Source: Neoarius graeffei
Lineage: Eukaryota; Chordata; Actinopteri; Siluriformes; Ariidae
Reading direction: 5' to 3'
DNA: 64,000 bases
Assembly: GCF_027579695.1 (NCBI RefSeq)
Contig: NC_083577.1
Span: 69,864,116-69,928,115 of the forward strand
Shown piece after piece: positions 33,100-44,260 of this stretch (position 1 is the stretch's first letter; each line of letters starts with the position of its first letter). Below the pieces are notes generated by a model, which did not search any database, was not told where the DNA came from, and saw only the letters and a list, made by a program, of their open reading frames with translations. The position numbers and the translations under genes were made by a program.

Positions 33100-33176
33100 T
33101 GGCAGGATTCAAACTGACGTTGCAAAATCTATCCCCTTTCTAGACAGCGCTCTAGACCGCTCAGCCACAAGGGATG
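33100..33176 (-). repeat. tRNA-Leu-like sequence (pseudogene or SINE head)
   Basis: Read on the minus strand it has an A box GTGGCTGAGCGGTCTAGAGC and a B box GTTTGAATCC about 45 bases later, as in a class II (Leu-type) tRNA with a long variable region. The acceptor stem does not pair well (CATCCCTT against the following CCATCG), so a functional tRNA is unlikely. It lies in the last nrp2 intron. Confidence 0.4.
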
Positions 33177-33373
33177 GCATCTCAAACTGAGGTTATAGAA
33201 CATGGCACTTACACAGTCAGTACGCAGTAGCGCCACACCACAACTGTGGAATCACTACCTGAGGCTGGCACGCCAATTACATTCTTAAACACGCTTGAAT
33301 TTGGTTAAACATGCACACATACAGACAGGTGCCTCTATAGGCTTCAGCCAAAAAAAAAAAAAAGAGGGATCAC

Positions 33374-33436
33374 CTTGATCCAGGCGATTTCTGTCATGAA
33401 ACAGAGGATTGTTGCCAAATTCGACGGGTCTTCGCT
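33374..33436 (-). CDS. nrp2: nrp2 2a-specific cassette exon (21 codons)
   Basis: The acceptor TTTTCTGTTCAG ends at 33437 and the donor AAG|GTGATC begins at 33373. Length is 63 bases, phase 1 in and phase 1 out, so it can be skipped without a frameshift. In the frame set by its neighbours it reads RRPVEFGNNPLFHDRNRLDQ. Mammalian NRP2a has a small variable segment of 17 or 22 residues here, but acidic (DEIDDEYEVD-like), so sequence similarity is weak. The call rests on splice sites, phase and position. The other two frames give one stop and one unrelated peptide. Confidence 0.55.
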
Positions 33437-34099
33437 CTGAACAGAAAACAAAAATAAGTCGGCATTTTAGTGGGGTTCAGCTTGAAAGACTACAAAGACA
33501 AATAAGAGAAAAACCTTGCATGTTTTTGCTAAATGAGTGTGTGCTGCATGCTATGACTCAAGCTCTAATGGCATGAAAATACAAGCATAAGCAGCCTCAG
33601 TAACACACTGTTTATTGGCTATTCACTGAAGCAGAACTGACAACATGTGCAGTACATTTTACATTTTAAGCACCAACATAATGAAAAAAACGTCACCCAC
33701 AATCAACTAACAAATACATATAAAATGCAGGATTGCTACATCATAAAACACTCTCGAAGCAGTTTGTAGAAAAATATCACTTTATTATTACATTCCGCAC
33801 AACATTTTCCAAGACCATAAAATTCAACAGGCTAAAATATTCCTCAAATCTTTTTGAAACAGGCTGAAGTGCAGCGCAGAAATGGCACATAAACAGACAA
33901 TCCCAGTCAAGACCCAATATACACAAAGAGAGGATGCAGGGAGCACACAGGCACAAATGTATCAGAGATCTTGAGACCATGTACATGAAGCAAAACACAA
34001 ATATGATACACTGCACCAGGATCAAAATGTATTTAAGATAAAACACTGACATTTTCCAAACTATTAATGCTACTTGTCAGTTTGGTTTGAATCCAAATT

Positions 34100-37000
34100 T
34101 TTCTTACCCAAAAAAAAAACCCCCAGCCCAGACTCATTCTAAGTTGTACTATGACGGAAAATATGTCGACCTGAAATAATATTAAAAAAAAAAAGATTTC
34201 TTTTTCAAAATTAACACAGACTGTGCATACGCAGTGTGTTTTGTGCTGAGGCAGGCTCTTGGCACTCTGAGGCCTGTATACGGCCAGGAGGACCTAAGTG
34301 CTTTTGCTCATTAATATCATTTGATGGACAGCAAAAGGAAAAGGGCCCAGAGACAGAATGCTTACGGCAGGCTTAATAAAATGCAATCGACCCATTATCT
34401 AATTAGAAATATTTAGAGCTACATAGAAATCGCACGGGGCAGCCATGGTTGATATAAAAGCACATTGAGACCAGACTGCTAAGCTGTCAGTTTCAGGAGG
34501 GGGAAAAAAAATACTCTACATAAATAAAACCATCCAAAGTTGGCATTCCTACAGGAAAATCAAAAACTTTGAGGGTATTATTATTATTATTATTATTGGG
34601 CAGTCTGTGTTAAAAGCCTTACGTCAGAATGAACCTCATGAGCTCGACTCACAGGCACAATGAAGTAAAGGAACACAGAGAAAGAAATGGGGTTCCTTTT
34701 TGGCACTATACAAGACAAATTGACAGTGACATCATTATTTATAGAAAATGGCAAGCACTGTAATGTAGGTTGGCACCGTGTTTTACATTGTTTGCAAGAT
34801 AAAAAGCTTTGAAGTCAATATTAGTGTTGCCGTCACTTAAAAAAAAAGCGCCATTGTTCATTTATCATTAAATCTTAAACAAAAGCCATAATGACAGCTT
34901 GCTTTATGCTTGGTAGACAGGCCTGCTTGAATCCTGGCCTCATTACAGTGGATGTAATTTTTTTTAAACAAGGATCTAATGTACGCAAGGATTAAGGAGA
35001 CGAAAGATAGACAAGGGAGTGAGAGAATTTTTTTTCTCCCAGCGTCATCACGGGTCTGCCAGGTCAGGTGCTCTATCTGGCTGCCTGCAAGCGGCTTTCA
35101 TGTGCTTTTGTGTTCTTAAGCAAACCCCTACAGACTCCAGACGGACCAGAGCTGGTGTATCTTTAGACCGACCTCTTGCTTTGATCTCCACTTCCACCTT
35201 TCCATGCATTCTTTTGTGACGAGCAGATTAATGGGGCAAAAATGGCCTGTGTCATTGTAATGGAGGATTATTTTCACCTCTTGCCATATGGAGGACATAA
35301 GACGATATTGGGATTTACGTTCTCCTTTAATCCCAAAATGCATCTGATGCTACCAAAACCTGAAGGAGCTTCCTAAAGGCCAGCTTTCATTTATAATAAA
35401 TGATGCCTCAAACATTTTATGACGAAAGGGAATAAGATGTTCATGGAATGTTCATGAATCTCGCTCTAACGCTGTGTATCTTGGATGTGTTGTGTGTTTA
35501 TTCAATATAATATTCGATATAATATACTATCATCAAAGTATTCTGATCTGCACTAATCCTGAACGATGTTGCTCAGATCATTACTGGGTGTTCAATAAGT
35601 AATCTCATTTTGGTGGGGGATTGTCAAAAAGGTATAACACTGCTATAATCAAGTCAAGTCAAGAACATACACTTTAAAGCTATCAGACACTTCAGAATGA
35701 ATGAACATGTATTACAGTATGCACATCATCATCATCAAACATCAAGATTGTTATGCCATAGAAATGCATTTCCAAGTGTGATAATTGCACAAAAATAATT
35801 CTGTATATTTGAGATACAGAGAAACCATAAAGGAAAGCCATCCGATTTGACACAGTGAGCAGTGTTGATACGTATAGAGTCTGCGAAGTTCTCTCACTCT
35901 CTGCAGCGCTATCAAACATGGCAAAGCCCCACTACTGTCAAACATGAAGCGGAGCAGCCAAGCAAAGCCACACGTACACATTCACAGCTTGAGTTTCACT
36001 CTCCGCCTCCATACAAGCCATGAAAACAGCCGAAAGCAGCCAAAATAGCAATAGAAGTCAGCAGACGTGATTGGCTACCAGAGAACGCTGGACATTAATC
36101 AGTGCATCAGTCATGTGCATATGCATTTCCATTTAGCCTTTCAGTCAGCAACCATGACGTATCAAGTTGGATATAAAAATATTACAGAAAATAACTAGCA
36201 TATAAAGTACATTTAGTAAAGTACATTAAGTATTTTCTGCAAAAAAGTGAGGCTCTTTAGTGACTGGCATTGAACAGCCCTGTGCCACTTGTATATTTAA
36301 GGCCAATGATGAGACTTAAAGATTGTGGGTTGCTCAGAGGTGTAAGACTGGCTAAGGCAGGGTCACATAACTTTTGCATATAGAAAAATCAAACATCTTT
36401 AGACACAGATGTACTAAAGCAAGTTACAGAGCTTCATAGACAGTCAAGAAATAAAATGTACACATCAACAGACAGATATAGATCTTCCTTCTGGATACAC
36501 CCTTCAGTTAGGAGACAGACTCGCGGGAAAAGGAGGGTAAGACAGTACGCGGAGTGAGTCTGGGATTGCACCTATGCACCCAAATAACACTTGTACATCC
36601 ACCCACACACACACACACACATGGACCAACAAAGCACGCAAAGACACATTCTTTCAAAAAAAAAAAAAAAACCAAAAACAAACTGTGAATCTGTTACACT
36701 TCTGCTTACAAGGCATCTTTAACTAACTTTAATTTTCCCCCACTTACTCTCCCTCTTCCTTGTCAAGTGTGTGTATGAGTGTATGTGCGTGCATTATTCA
36801 GTCCACATGCGAACGCTTTAATGTGACACAGCAGTATCCTGCTTTCCTTCTTGCATTTTTCTCATATCACTTTTTTTGTTTTTCTCTCTCGGTAGTTCTG
36901 GCAGCACTGCACAGCCTTTTTTCCCCCTTGGCAACAGGATTGGTCACAAGCAGGGGATTAGAACCTTGCCAAGTCAGGTTCCTATCCAGCCGCTCTCTCC
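34100..37000. other. nrp2 intron or nrp2b 3' UTR, no separate gene
   Basis: I see no transposon and no motif-bearing frame here apart from short tandem repeats. If the polyadenylation signal near 33782 is used by the 2b isoform, all of 33780-37474 is its 3' UTR; otherwise it is intron. Confidence 0.35.
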
Positions 37001-37026
37001 AGGGAGACCAGAGATCGAGAGAAGTG

Positions 37027-37028
<2 letters not shown>

Positions 37029-37076
<48 letters not shown>

Positions 37077-37086
37077 CACACACACA
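37029..37086. repeat. (CA)n microsatellite
   Basis: About 28 CA units with one CG variant, in nrp2 intronic or UTR sequence. Confidence 0.95.
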
Positions 37087-37474
37087 GAGGTGGCTTCCTG
37101 CCACTCAGGACTGCACGTCTCTTCTCAACAAACTCAGAGCTGGAACTGCAAATGCTGCAAAACTCCACTCAGAGCTTCATACAGGTCAAAAGGTTCCAAA
37201 AGGGCCACGACCATACGTTGCCTTCTCTTCTCCTAATTTGAGCAACAAATCACTTTTAAAAGTCTGCTTTCACCGATGGCAGCTTTCAAATATCTCCAGA
37301 TTAATTGGTGTGTAGGTCATCCTTGGTGCAAAATCGTTCCTGAAGGGCACTGCGAGTGCATCACTGGGTATCTGTGCCTGTTGGTAGTTATGAAGCAGCA
37401 GAATAATAGCGAGAGAAAGAGAGCGAGAGTCTAGAACCCTCTCCATAGTCTCAGTCTCCATCAGTCTTCTCTAC

Positions 37475-37767
37475 TTAGCACTGGGAGCACGGCTCATGTT
37501 TCTCCTGTCTAATGGTCAGCATGGGCTCCACTGCGGGTGCTGTAGCGGTGCCACCTGGGTAATGGGTGCTGTGGTAGGACACCGAGTGCTGGCTCTTCTT
37601 GGCAGCCAGGTGGTAGCGATGGCAGCACAGCGCCATGAGGAGCGTGACGAAGGCCAGCAGCACCAGTGCACCCCCTCCAGCTATAACGTAATACCAGTAG
37701 GTGGGCATGGGCTGCAGGGACACTGTAGTGTCTACAGTGGGATCACTCATGCCAGGAAAGGCTCCCC
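37475..37767 (-). CDS. nrp2: nrp2 alternative terminal exon, NRP2b-type transmembrane and tail
   Basis: The acceptor TCCACCAG ends at 37768; entry is phase 1 (G + GG = Gly), stop at 37475. It reads GGAFPGMSDPTVDTTVSLQP, then MPTYWYYVIAGGGALVLLAF (membrane helix start), a second Cys pair and CHRYHLAAKKSQHSVSYHS, then AVEPMLTIRQ, ending EPCSQC. Mammalian NRP2b has the same plan (GGTLLPG start, YWYYV helix, AAKK, AVEPTLTIK, C-terminal Cys). It lacks the SEA PDZ ligand, so this isoform should not recruit GIPC1. The exon lies upstream of the 2a exons and is mutually exclusive with them. Confidence 0.92.
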
Positions 37768-38532
37768 CTGGTGGACAGACACAGAAAAGTTGGCTTGGGG
37801 TTGAGAAGCATGCAGACTGCATTGCTTAATGCCAGCATGACTGATTTTAATATTGTTATTTTTGTTATATTGGCTCTTGGCTCTGATTTGCTGCACAGAA
37901 ATGAAACAGACAGTCGCTGCACACAGACAGGCAGATGTGCATGCATGTTGCCTCTCCCTAGCCCTTGCCATTTATGAATTGTTCAAGCTTCACATTTTTT
38001 TTTCTTTTCGAATTTTTGCTGGAACAGATCAGGAGTTTTATGATAATTTATGAGGTGTAAAGAAACATTACACGATGAGGTCATAGAGAAGCTTTTTTTT
38101 TTTTGTCGTTGTTTTGTTAAGCTTTCTCTAGCTTGCTGCATTAAACTGACATACTCTATCACAACTGAGATCACAGAGCTATCCCATTTGGACAAATGTT
38201 ATATAATGACAGGAACTGTCTACAACACAAAGCCAAATTCTCAGCTAGAGAGAGAGAAAGAGATAGAGAGAAAGTCATTATTATAGTGTCAGCGTGTATG
38301 GTTGTGTGTGAGAGTGAACGTGCACATGCATACACTAAAATCCTGATGTGCGCTTGTGTGTCTGTGTGTGTTGTCTGTTCTTTCATGCATGGATCAGTGC
38401 CAGCTTCGTCTGCCTCAAGCCAAACTCCTCCATGAACCCCATCCAGCATTGTAGGGCAACAACTCACTCATATTTCTTTCTCCCTCACACACACATACAC
38501 ACTGAATCGAGCAAATCCCTGCCACTGACGAT

Positions 38533-38552
38533 CCCCCCCCCCCCCCCCCCCC
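38533..38552. repeat. Poly-C run
   Basis: Twenty consecutive C followed by CCAA repeats. It could form an i-motif (G4 on the other strand) and may vary in length or be mis-assembled. Confidence 0.9.
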
Positions 38553-39486
38553 AACCAACCAACATCACCACCTTCATCTAATCTAGTTTTCTGTCTCTGA
38601 ATTCAAAAGTAAAACAAGCGTGTAATTCGAGTTGTCCGTGTATCTGCCTCATTTCTCCAGGAGCTGTCTAAGGATATGGGCAGCCACTGAAACCAAAGTG
38701 AATTCCACTAAGAAGTCAGTGGCACATTTCTCCCAAGTCAAGAGCACTCCATATATGGTGCTGAATTCATCCAGAGAGCCAGCAAGAGAGAGATGGAGAG
38801 GAGGGAGATATAGTGGATACAGAGCGAGGGAAACCTGGAGAGGTGGAGAGTCGAGGAACATGAGGCAGTGGAAAATGTATGGAGACAGAGAAAGCGAGCT
38901 AGAGAAGAGCATGTGAGGACAGGAGAGGAATATGTTATTAGTGTACTAATATGGCTGATGGCACTGCTGCACACTGAACCCACTGTCTCCATTCTTCACA
39001 ACCTCTCATGCTGACTACAGAGCGATAACTCATCTAAACTTACTGTCGAAAGCTGCCAGCTTGTTTAGGGTCATGAGGGTGCACTGGTGCTATATGTGCG
39101 GTGAAAAAGTGCTTGCTGCATCCACACGTATGCCGTGATCATCGCATTTCATCACCAACCACAAAACATCACTGACTGTTTCACATGAAATTTCATTTAC
39201 ATGCTGGGATACTGTCCATGCTGCGAATGACAAGAGGTAACGATGATAACGGCGATGATGCCAGACAGAACACAGACACACGTGTCTCACTGACAACGGA
39301 TCGGATTCAGCCTGCTATACACATGTACGTACTCCATCACGACAAAGACACAAAACTCAACCAATAGATGGTCTTTGACAGAGCAAATCAGCTGCTGCAA
39401 GCTGTGCTGGGCAACAAGCAGGAAGCATAAACATCTGCACAGGAATATGACAATCATTAGCGTGGGAACATGAAAAGAAAACTCAC

Positions 39487-39519
39487 CAGTCATCTCTGGT
39501 GGGAAGGCAGGGAAAGGTT
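39487..39519 (-). CDS. nrp2: nrp2 33-bp linker exon
   Basis: The acceptor CTGATTTTAG ends at 39520; the donor ACTG|GTGAGT starts at 39486. Phase 1 in (A + AA = Lys) and phase 1 out. It reads PFPAFPPEMT(G), matching the EPISAFA linker after the MAM domain of mammalian NRP2. Its phase-1 donor is compatible with the 2b terminal exon, the 2a cassette and the 2a terminal exon, so isoform choice is made here. Confidence 0.85.
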
Positions 39520-39824
39520 CTAAAATCAGAGAAATATACAGAATGAAATTAGAGTGCAGATAGAACTGATTAAAAGTAAAACACAAACCAAACCAGAATG
39601 TCTGGGATAAATAATATAGACTGAGTTTCATTAAGGTTGTATTGCATTGCATTGCATTGCATTGCATTGATCTGTGATGGTCCACCTTTCGTTGGCACTG
39701 AATCCTTAAAGAAATATTCCATCATCATTTTTCAACCCTGCATCTGGACAAGAATTTCAAGCACCAAGGGCTGGACTGAGGAAAAAAAAACAACCCACAA
39801 ACCTCTTTCCGATGGACCCACTTA

Positions 39825-41420
39825 AAGTGGTGCTTGAACGTTTGTGAACCCTTTAGAATTTTCTATATTTCTGCATAAATATGACCTAAAACAACATCAG
39901 ATTTTCACACAAGTCCTAAAAGTAGCTAAAGAGAACCCAGTTAAACAAATGAAACAAAAAATATTATACTTGGTCATTTATTTATTGAGGAAAAGGATCC
40001 AATATTACATATCTGTGAGTGGCAAAAGGATTCGCAGTTAATTTGAAGGTGAAATTAGAGTCAGGTGTTTTCAATCAATGGGATGACAATCAGGTGTGAG
40101 TGGGCACCCTGTTTTATTTAAAGAACAGGGATCTATCAAAGTCTGATCTTCACAACACATGTTTGTGGAAGTGTATCATGGCACGAACAAAGGAGATTTC
40201 TGAGGACCTCAGAAAACGCGTTGTTGATGCTCATCAGGCTGGAAAAGGTTACAAAACCATCTCTAAAGAGTTTGGACTCCACCAATCCACAGTCAGACAG
40301 ATGGTGTACAAATGGAGGAAATTCAAGACCATTGTTACCCTCCCCAGGAGTGGTCGACCAACAAAGATCACTCCAAGAGCAAGGCGTGTAATAGTCGGCG
40401 AGGTCACAAAGGACCCCAGGGTAACTTCTAAGCAACTGAAGGCCTCTCTCACATTGGCTAATGTTAATGTTCATGAGTCCACCATCAGGAGAACACTGAA
40501 CAACAATGGTGTGCATGGCAGGGTTGCAAGGAGAAAGCCACTGCTCTCCAAAAAGAACATTGCTGCTCATCTGCAGTTTGCTAAAGATCACGTGGACAAG
40601 CCAGAAGGCTATTGGAAAAATGTTTTGTGGATGGATGAGACCAAAATAGAACTTTTTGCTTTAAATGAGAAGCGTTATGTTTGGAGAAAGGAAAACACTG
40701 CATTCCAGCATAAGAACCTTATCCCATCTGTGAAACATGGTGGTGGTAGTATCATGGTTTGGGCCTGTTTTGCTGCATCTGGGCCAGGACGGCTTGCCAT
40801 CATTGATGGAACAATGAATTCTGAATTATACCAGCGAATTCTAAAGGAAAATGTCAGGACATCTGTCCATGAACTGAATCTCAAGAGAAGGTGGGTCATG
40901 CAGCAAGACAACGACCCTAAGCACACAAGTCGTTCTACCAAAGAATGGTTAAAGAAGAATAAAGTTAATGTTTTGGAATGGCCAAGTCAAAGTCCTGACC
41001 TTAATCCAATCGAAATGTTGTGGAAGGACCTGAAGCGAGCAGTTCATGTGAGGAAACCCACCAACATCCCAGAGTTGAAGCTGTTCTGTATGGAGGAACG
41101 GGCTAAAATTCCTCCAAGCCGGTGTGCAGGACTGATCAACAGTTACGGGAAACATTTAGTTGCAGTTATTGCTGCACAAGGGGGTCACACCAGATACTGA
41201 AAGCAAAGGTTCACATACTTTTGCCACTCACAGATATGTAATATTGGATCATTTTCCTCAATAAATAAATGACCAAGTATAATATTTTTGTCTCATTTGT
41301 TTAACTGGGTTCTCTTTATCTACTTTTAGGACTTGTGTGAAAATCTGATGATGTTTTAGGTCATACTTATGCAGAAATATAGAAAATTCTAAAGGGTTCA
41401 CAAACTTTCAAGCACCACTG
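39825..41420 (+). mobile_element. Tc1 element, complete, in an nrp2 intron
   Basis: At 1596 bp it has AGTGGTGCTTGAACGTTTG at the left and the complement at the right, with TA at 39823-39824 and 41421-41422. It is the same family as the middle element of the nest at 21633, but the transposase is uninterrupted. Direction is opposite to nrp2. Confidence 0.9.
40178..41200 (+). CDS. Tc1 transposase, 340 codons, uninterrupted
   Basis: The start at MARTKEISEDLRKRVVDAHQ (ATG at 40178) is chosen over an in-frame upstream codon because the family begins there. Residues 1-45 and about 70-115 form the two-part paired-like DNA-binding domain, with LPRSGRP at 55-61 as the linker. Catalytic residues are Asp153 (LWMDETK), Asp244 (MQQDNDPKHT) and Glu279 (SPDLNPIEMLW), with exactly 34 residues between the last two. 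Full length for Tc1 is about 340. Odd points against the related copies here: Met152 before the first Asp, Arg308 where the others have Trp (CMEEWAKI), and Gly324/His326 for Arg. It is open but may not be active. Confidence 0.88.
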   Translation: MARTKEISEDLRKRVVDAHQAGKGYKTISKEFGLHQSTVRQMVYKWRKFKTIVTLPRSGRPTKITPRARRVIVGEVTKDPRVTSKQLKASLTLANVNVHESTIRRTLNNNGVHGRVARRKPLLSKKNIAAHLQFAKDHVDKPEGYWKNVLWMDETKIELFALNEKRYVWRKENTAFQHKNLIPSVKHGGGSIMVWACFAASGPGRLAIIDGTMNSELYQRILKENVRTSVHELNLKRRWVMQQDNDPKHTSRSTKEWLKKNKVNVLEWPSQSPDLNPIEMLWKDLKRAVHVRKPTNIPELKLFCMEERAKIPPSRCAGLINSYGKHLVAVIAAQGGHTRY

Positions 41421-42279
41421 TATAATTAAAGCCTACGTGGGCAGTTGTTGAATTCTGTGAATTAACAGTGTTAGGATGAGGCAAATGTAAAAGAACATCT
41501 TACCGACCGTGTTTTTAGATCAACTTTCAAGACAGAAGCAATACTGTAAAATTAATTGTATTACTAGGAGCCTTCCCTGAGGTTTTGCGGTATCCACATA
41601 CAATCATAACCACAAAAATACACTTAACAGACAACCACAAATTCCTCTTTTAGTCCGTTCTCTGAAAGGACATGTTCTACAGATATAGAGCTTCATATAC
41701 AAAATCCTCTGGCTGCAAATACATACTGTACATTACAGGTGATTTTTGAAATCAGGTGAATCTGAATTCACCGAGATGATTCTAGATTTATCTAGGTGAA
41801 TTAGGTTGACATTCTTAAAAGGGATTTTTTAGGGGGTTCATAAAAGAATGAGAACGCTTCAACAACCACTCTCTATTCACACTCCCCCATTGTTTCTCAC
41901 TCACCCCCACCCTCTTTATATCTTCTATCCTTTTATACCTCTCTACCCAGAATTACACTTGGATACCTGTCTTTCTGCCTGTCTATCTAATTTAATCTGC
42001 TTCCTCCCCACACTTTTTTACTGTCCTTGCTGGGAATGGAACTGCTTTGAAGTCCACCACTTTACCACGACACCACGGAGGATTCAGTTGCAACAAAGAA
42101 ATTAAACATTCCACTAGATTATCCAACCCTGACCCTAAATCCTACAACACCGATAACTATAACTATACCAGATACAGGTCATTTCGTCCAACGATCATTT
42201 CGTCCAATAGTTAAGACATTTCGTCCAAAGCCTTTTTCACGCACACCATCAATTATTTTATATTTCAGGTATTTGTTTG

Positions 42280-42643
42280 GGCGGCACGGTGGTGTAGTGG
42301 TTAGCGCTGTCGCCTCACAGCAAGAAGGTCCTGGGTTCGAGCCCCGTGGCCGGCGAGGGCCTTTCTGTGCGGAGTTTGCATGTTCTCCCCGTGTCCGCGT
42401 GGGTTTCCTCCGGGTGCTCCGGTTTCCCCCACAGTCCAAAGACATGCAGGTTAGGTTAACTGGTGACTCTAAATTGACCGTAGGTGTGAATGTGAGTGTG
42501 AATGGTTGTCTATGTGTCAGCCCTGTGATGACCTGGCGACTTGTCCAGGGTGTATCCCGCCTTTCGCCCGTAGTCAGCTGGGATAGGCTCCAGTTTGCCT
42601 GCGACCCTGTAGAAGAATAAAGCGGCTAGAGATAATGAGATGA
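42280..42643 (+). mobile_element. tRNA-headed SINE, full length
   Basis: The perfect 12-bp target duplication GGTATTTGTTTG lies at 42268-42279 and 42644-42655; inserted close to the left end of the surrounding element. Confidence 0.92.
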
Positions 42644-42894
42644 GGTATTTGTTTGTTCGAGAAAAAGGAGGAATTCTCAATGGAATTTGACCGAAGCAAA
42701 ACACATTTTTGCAAAATGAAAACGAAACCAGAAATGATGGTACTTAGCAAGTGTCAACTTTGGGCGCGTTCGGCTGGGGCCGCTTGTGGGGAGAGATCGT
42801 TTTTATTAGCCCAAATTACATAGAAAATCTATACTCGCACTTGCCAGATATCCTTAGCAAGTATGATATAAAGTATGATATCCAGATATGAGAA

Positions 42895-43111
42895 AACGTG
42901 CGTTTTCTCAGTCTTTATACGGGCACGCTGATGCCTCTTGATCATGCGCAGGTGAGCCTCATTAACAGTGCGCGTGCGAGAGTCCGCTTGGGTGCGGTCC
43001 GGAATGCGCGCGTGCCGAGCGGACTCTCGCACGCGCACTGTTAATGAGGCTCACCTGCACATGATCAAGAGGCATCAGCGTGCCTGTATAAAGACTGAGA
43101 AAACGCACGTT
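42895..43111. repeat. Large palindrome, 94-bp arms
   Basis: Arms 42895-42988 and 43018-43111 are complementary at 92 of 94 positions, with a 29-base GC-rich loop (TGGGTGCGG...GTGCCG). The arms are rich in CpG (TGCGCGTGCGAGAGTCCGCT). Confidence 0.92.
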
Positions 43112-43739
43112 CAGTGCGAAGTATTACACCACGTCAGTGCGCCTTACCGAGCCTTATTCTCCCGTGTAGATTCCCTGGGTTTCCGATCCTGTTTCCTGTT
43201 CTTAGTTTCTGTTTTTGTCTTTGCCTGATTTAGCCTGTTTGTGCCTCGCCCGACCTTTCGCTAGTTTCACGTTTACGAGATTGCCTGCCGTTTTGGATTG
43301 TTTGCCTGTGCGTTTTTGATAGTGCTTAATGTACGCCCTTAAATGAATTATGGTTTGTTTGTTTATATCTCGATCTTGTCGCACATATAAAATAACTGAT
43401 AGTGCGTATGAAAAAGGCTTCGGACGAAATGTCTCAACTATTTAAGGAAATGTCTCAACTATTGGACGAAACGGTCATTGGATGAAGTGTCCTGATCCCA
43501 CTATGCCTATAACTACAACTCTGACTATACCTTTGCCTGAATTTAGTTCCAGTCTGGAGCAGTCACACCACAACTATAATCTCGTTTGGTCCTGCCACTC
43601 AGGGAAATAAATGCATGCAACTTAGGAATAGCCATGGAAGTTTTTTCCAAGTAGTAGCACATTACTCCGGGTCACACTGTACAGCTTGGACTTCAAAACA
43701 ACCCATGCTCATACTCTCTTGGTTGATACAATAGAGATA

Positions 43740-44260
43740 GGTCACGGATTACGGAAATAGAATAAAAAAGGATACAAAATACGGAGTGGTTACAGATTTT
43801 AATACGGATGCAAGTAATTTACGGATCGGTCACGGACGTTTCATTGCATTACAGACTGGTTACAGATTTCATACGGATGATGCATCATGGATAAAAAATT
43901 GAGAAGTCTAAAACAATTAAATGTTTGGACTGCTGAAGTTCATAATTAAAATATCTTACCTGCATTTATATGTTTACTTTATTAATTTACGATTGATATT
44001 TACGGAAAATCACATATCCGTGAATAAAAGATCCGTGCTTTGTATTAGATTTTTTATTTTCCATGAAGCCATATTCCGTGACTTCATGATGCAACAAGGA
44101 TGTACAAAGATGTCAGGGAAAAACAGCACATGCTCAGACAACATCACATGTAAACAATTACCTGATTGGTCAGATGTTTTATCGGATCAGGTTCAGGCCT
44201 GGAAAAATCGCTCCAGAAGCAACCTCACCGATACGGATAAACCCAGGCCTGGGCTATAGG
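43740..44260. repeat. Probable repeat with TACGGAT-type units
   Basis: The motifs ACGGATTACGG, TACGGAT and CCGTGA recur in both orientations at 43745-43880 and 43985-44260, suggesting a degenerate inverted-repeat element. A plus frame at 43921-44259 ends in PDWSDVLSDQVQAWKNRSRS, which I do not recognise. Boundaries uncertain. Confidence 0.3.

Larger units (their letters stand above)
42180..43489. mobile_element. Element with long terminal inverted repeats rich in TTTCGTCC
   Basis: The left end (CATTTCGTCCAACGATC, CATTTCGTCCAATAGTT, then AGACATTTCGTCCAAAGCC and TTTTTCACGCA) matches the complement of the right end over about 80 bases, including the repeated TTTCGTCC unit and GCCTTTTTCA. A SINE (42280-42643) and a 94-bp-arm palindrome (42895-43111) are inside. 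No coding frame; the superfamily is unclear because no clear target duplication is seen. Confidence 0.65.

Noticed and set aside
36760..37241. Overlapping frames of 121-158 codons on both strands
   Set aside because: They run through the (CA)n microsatellite and give poly-His/Thr or Cys/Val tracts in all frames; no domain or splice support.
37496..37804. 102-codon plus frame
   Set aside because: It is the antisense of the nrp2b terminal exon.
38646..38992. Arg/Glu-rich plus frame and Ser/Leu-rich minus frames
   Set aside because: They reflect a purine-rich GAGA tract in an nrp2 intron; no conserved family.
42273..42620. 115-codon frame, repeated at many places (18666, 44849, 51127, 52961, 55368)
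   Set aside because: All are the same SINE read through its body; SINEs have no protein product.
43921..44259. 112-codon plus frame ending in a Trp/Arg/Ser-rich tail
   Set aside because: It lies in degenerate TACGGAT repeats, has no known domain and no splice context; kept only as part of the repeat.
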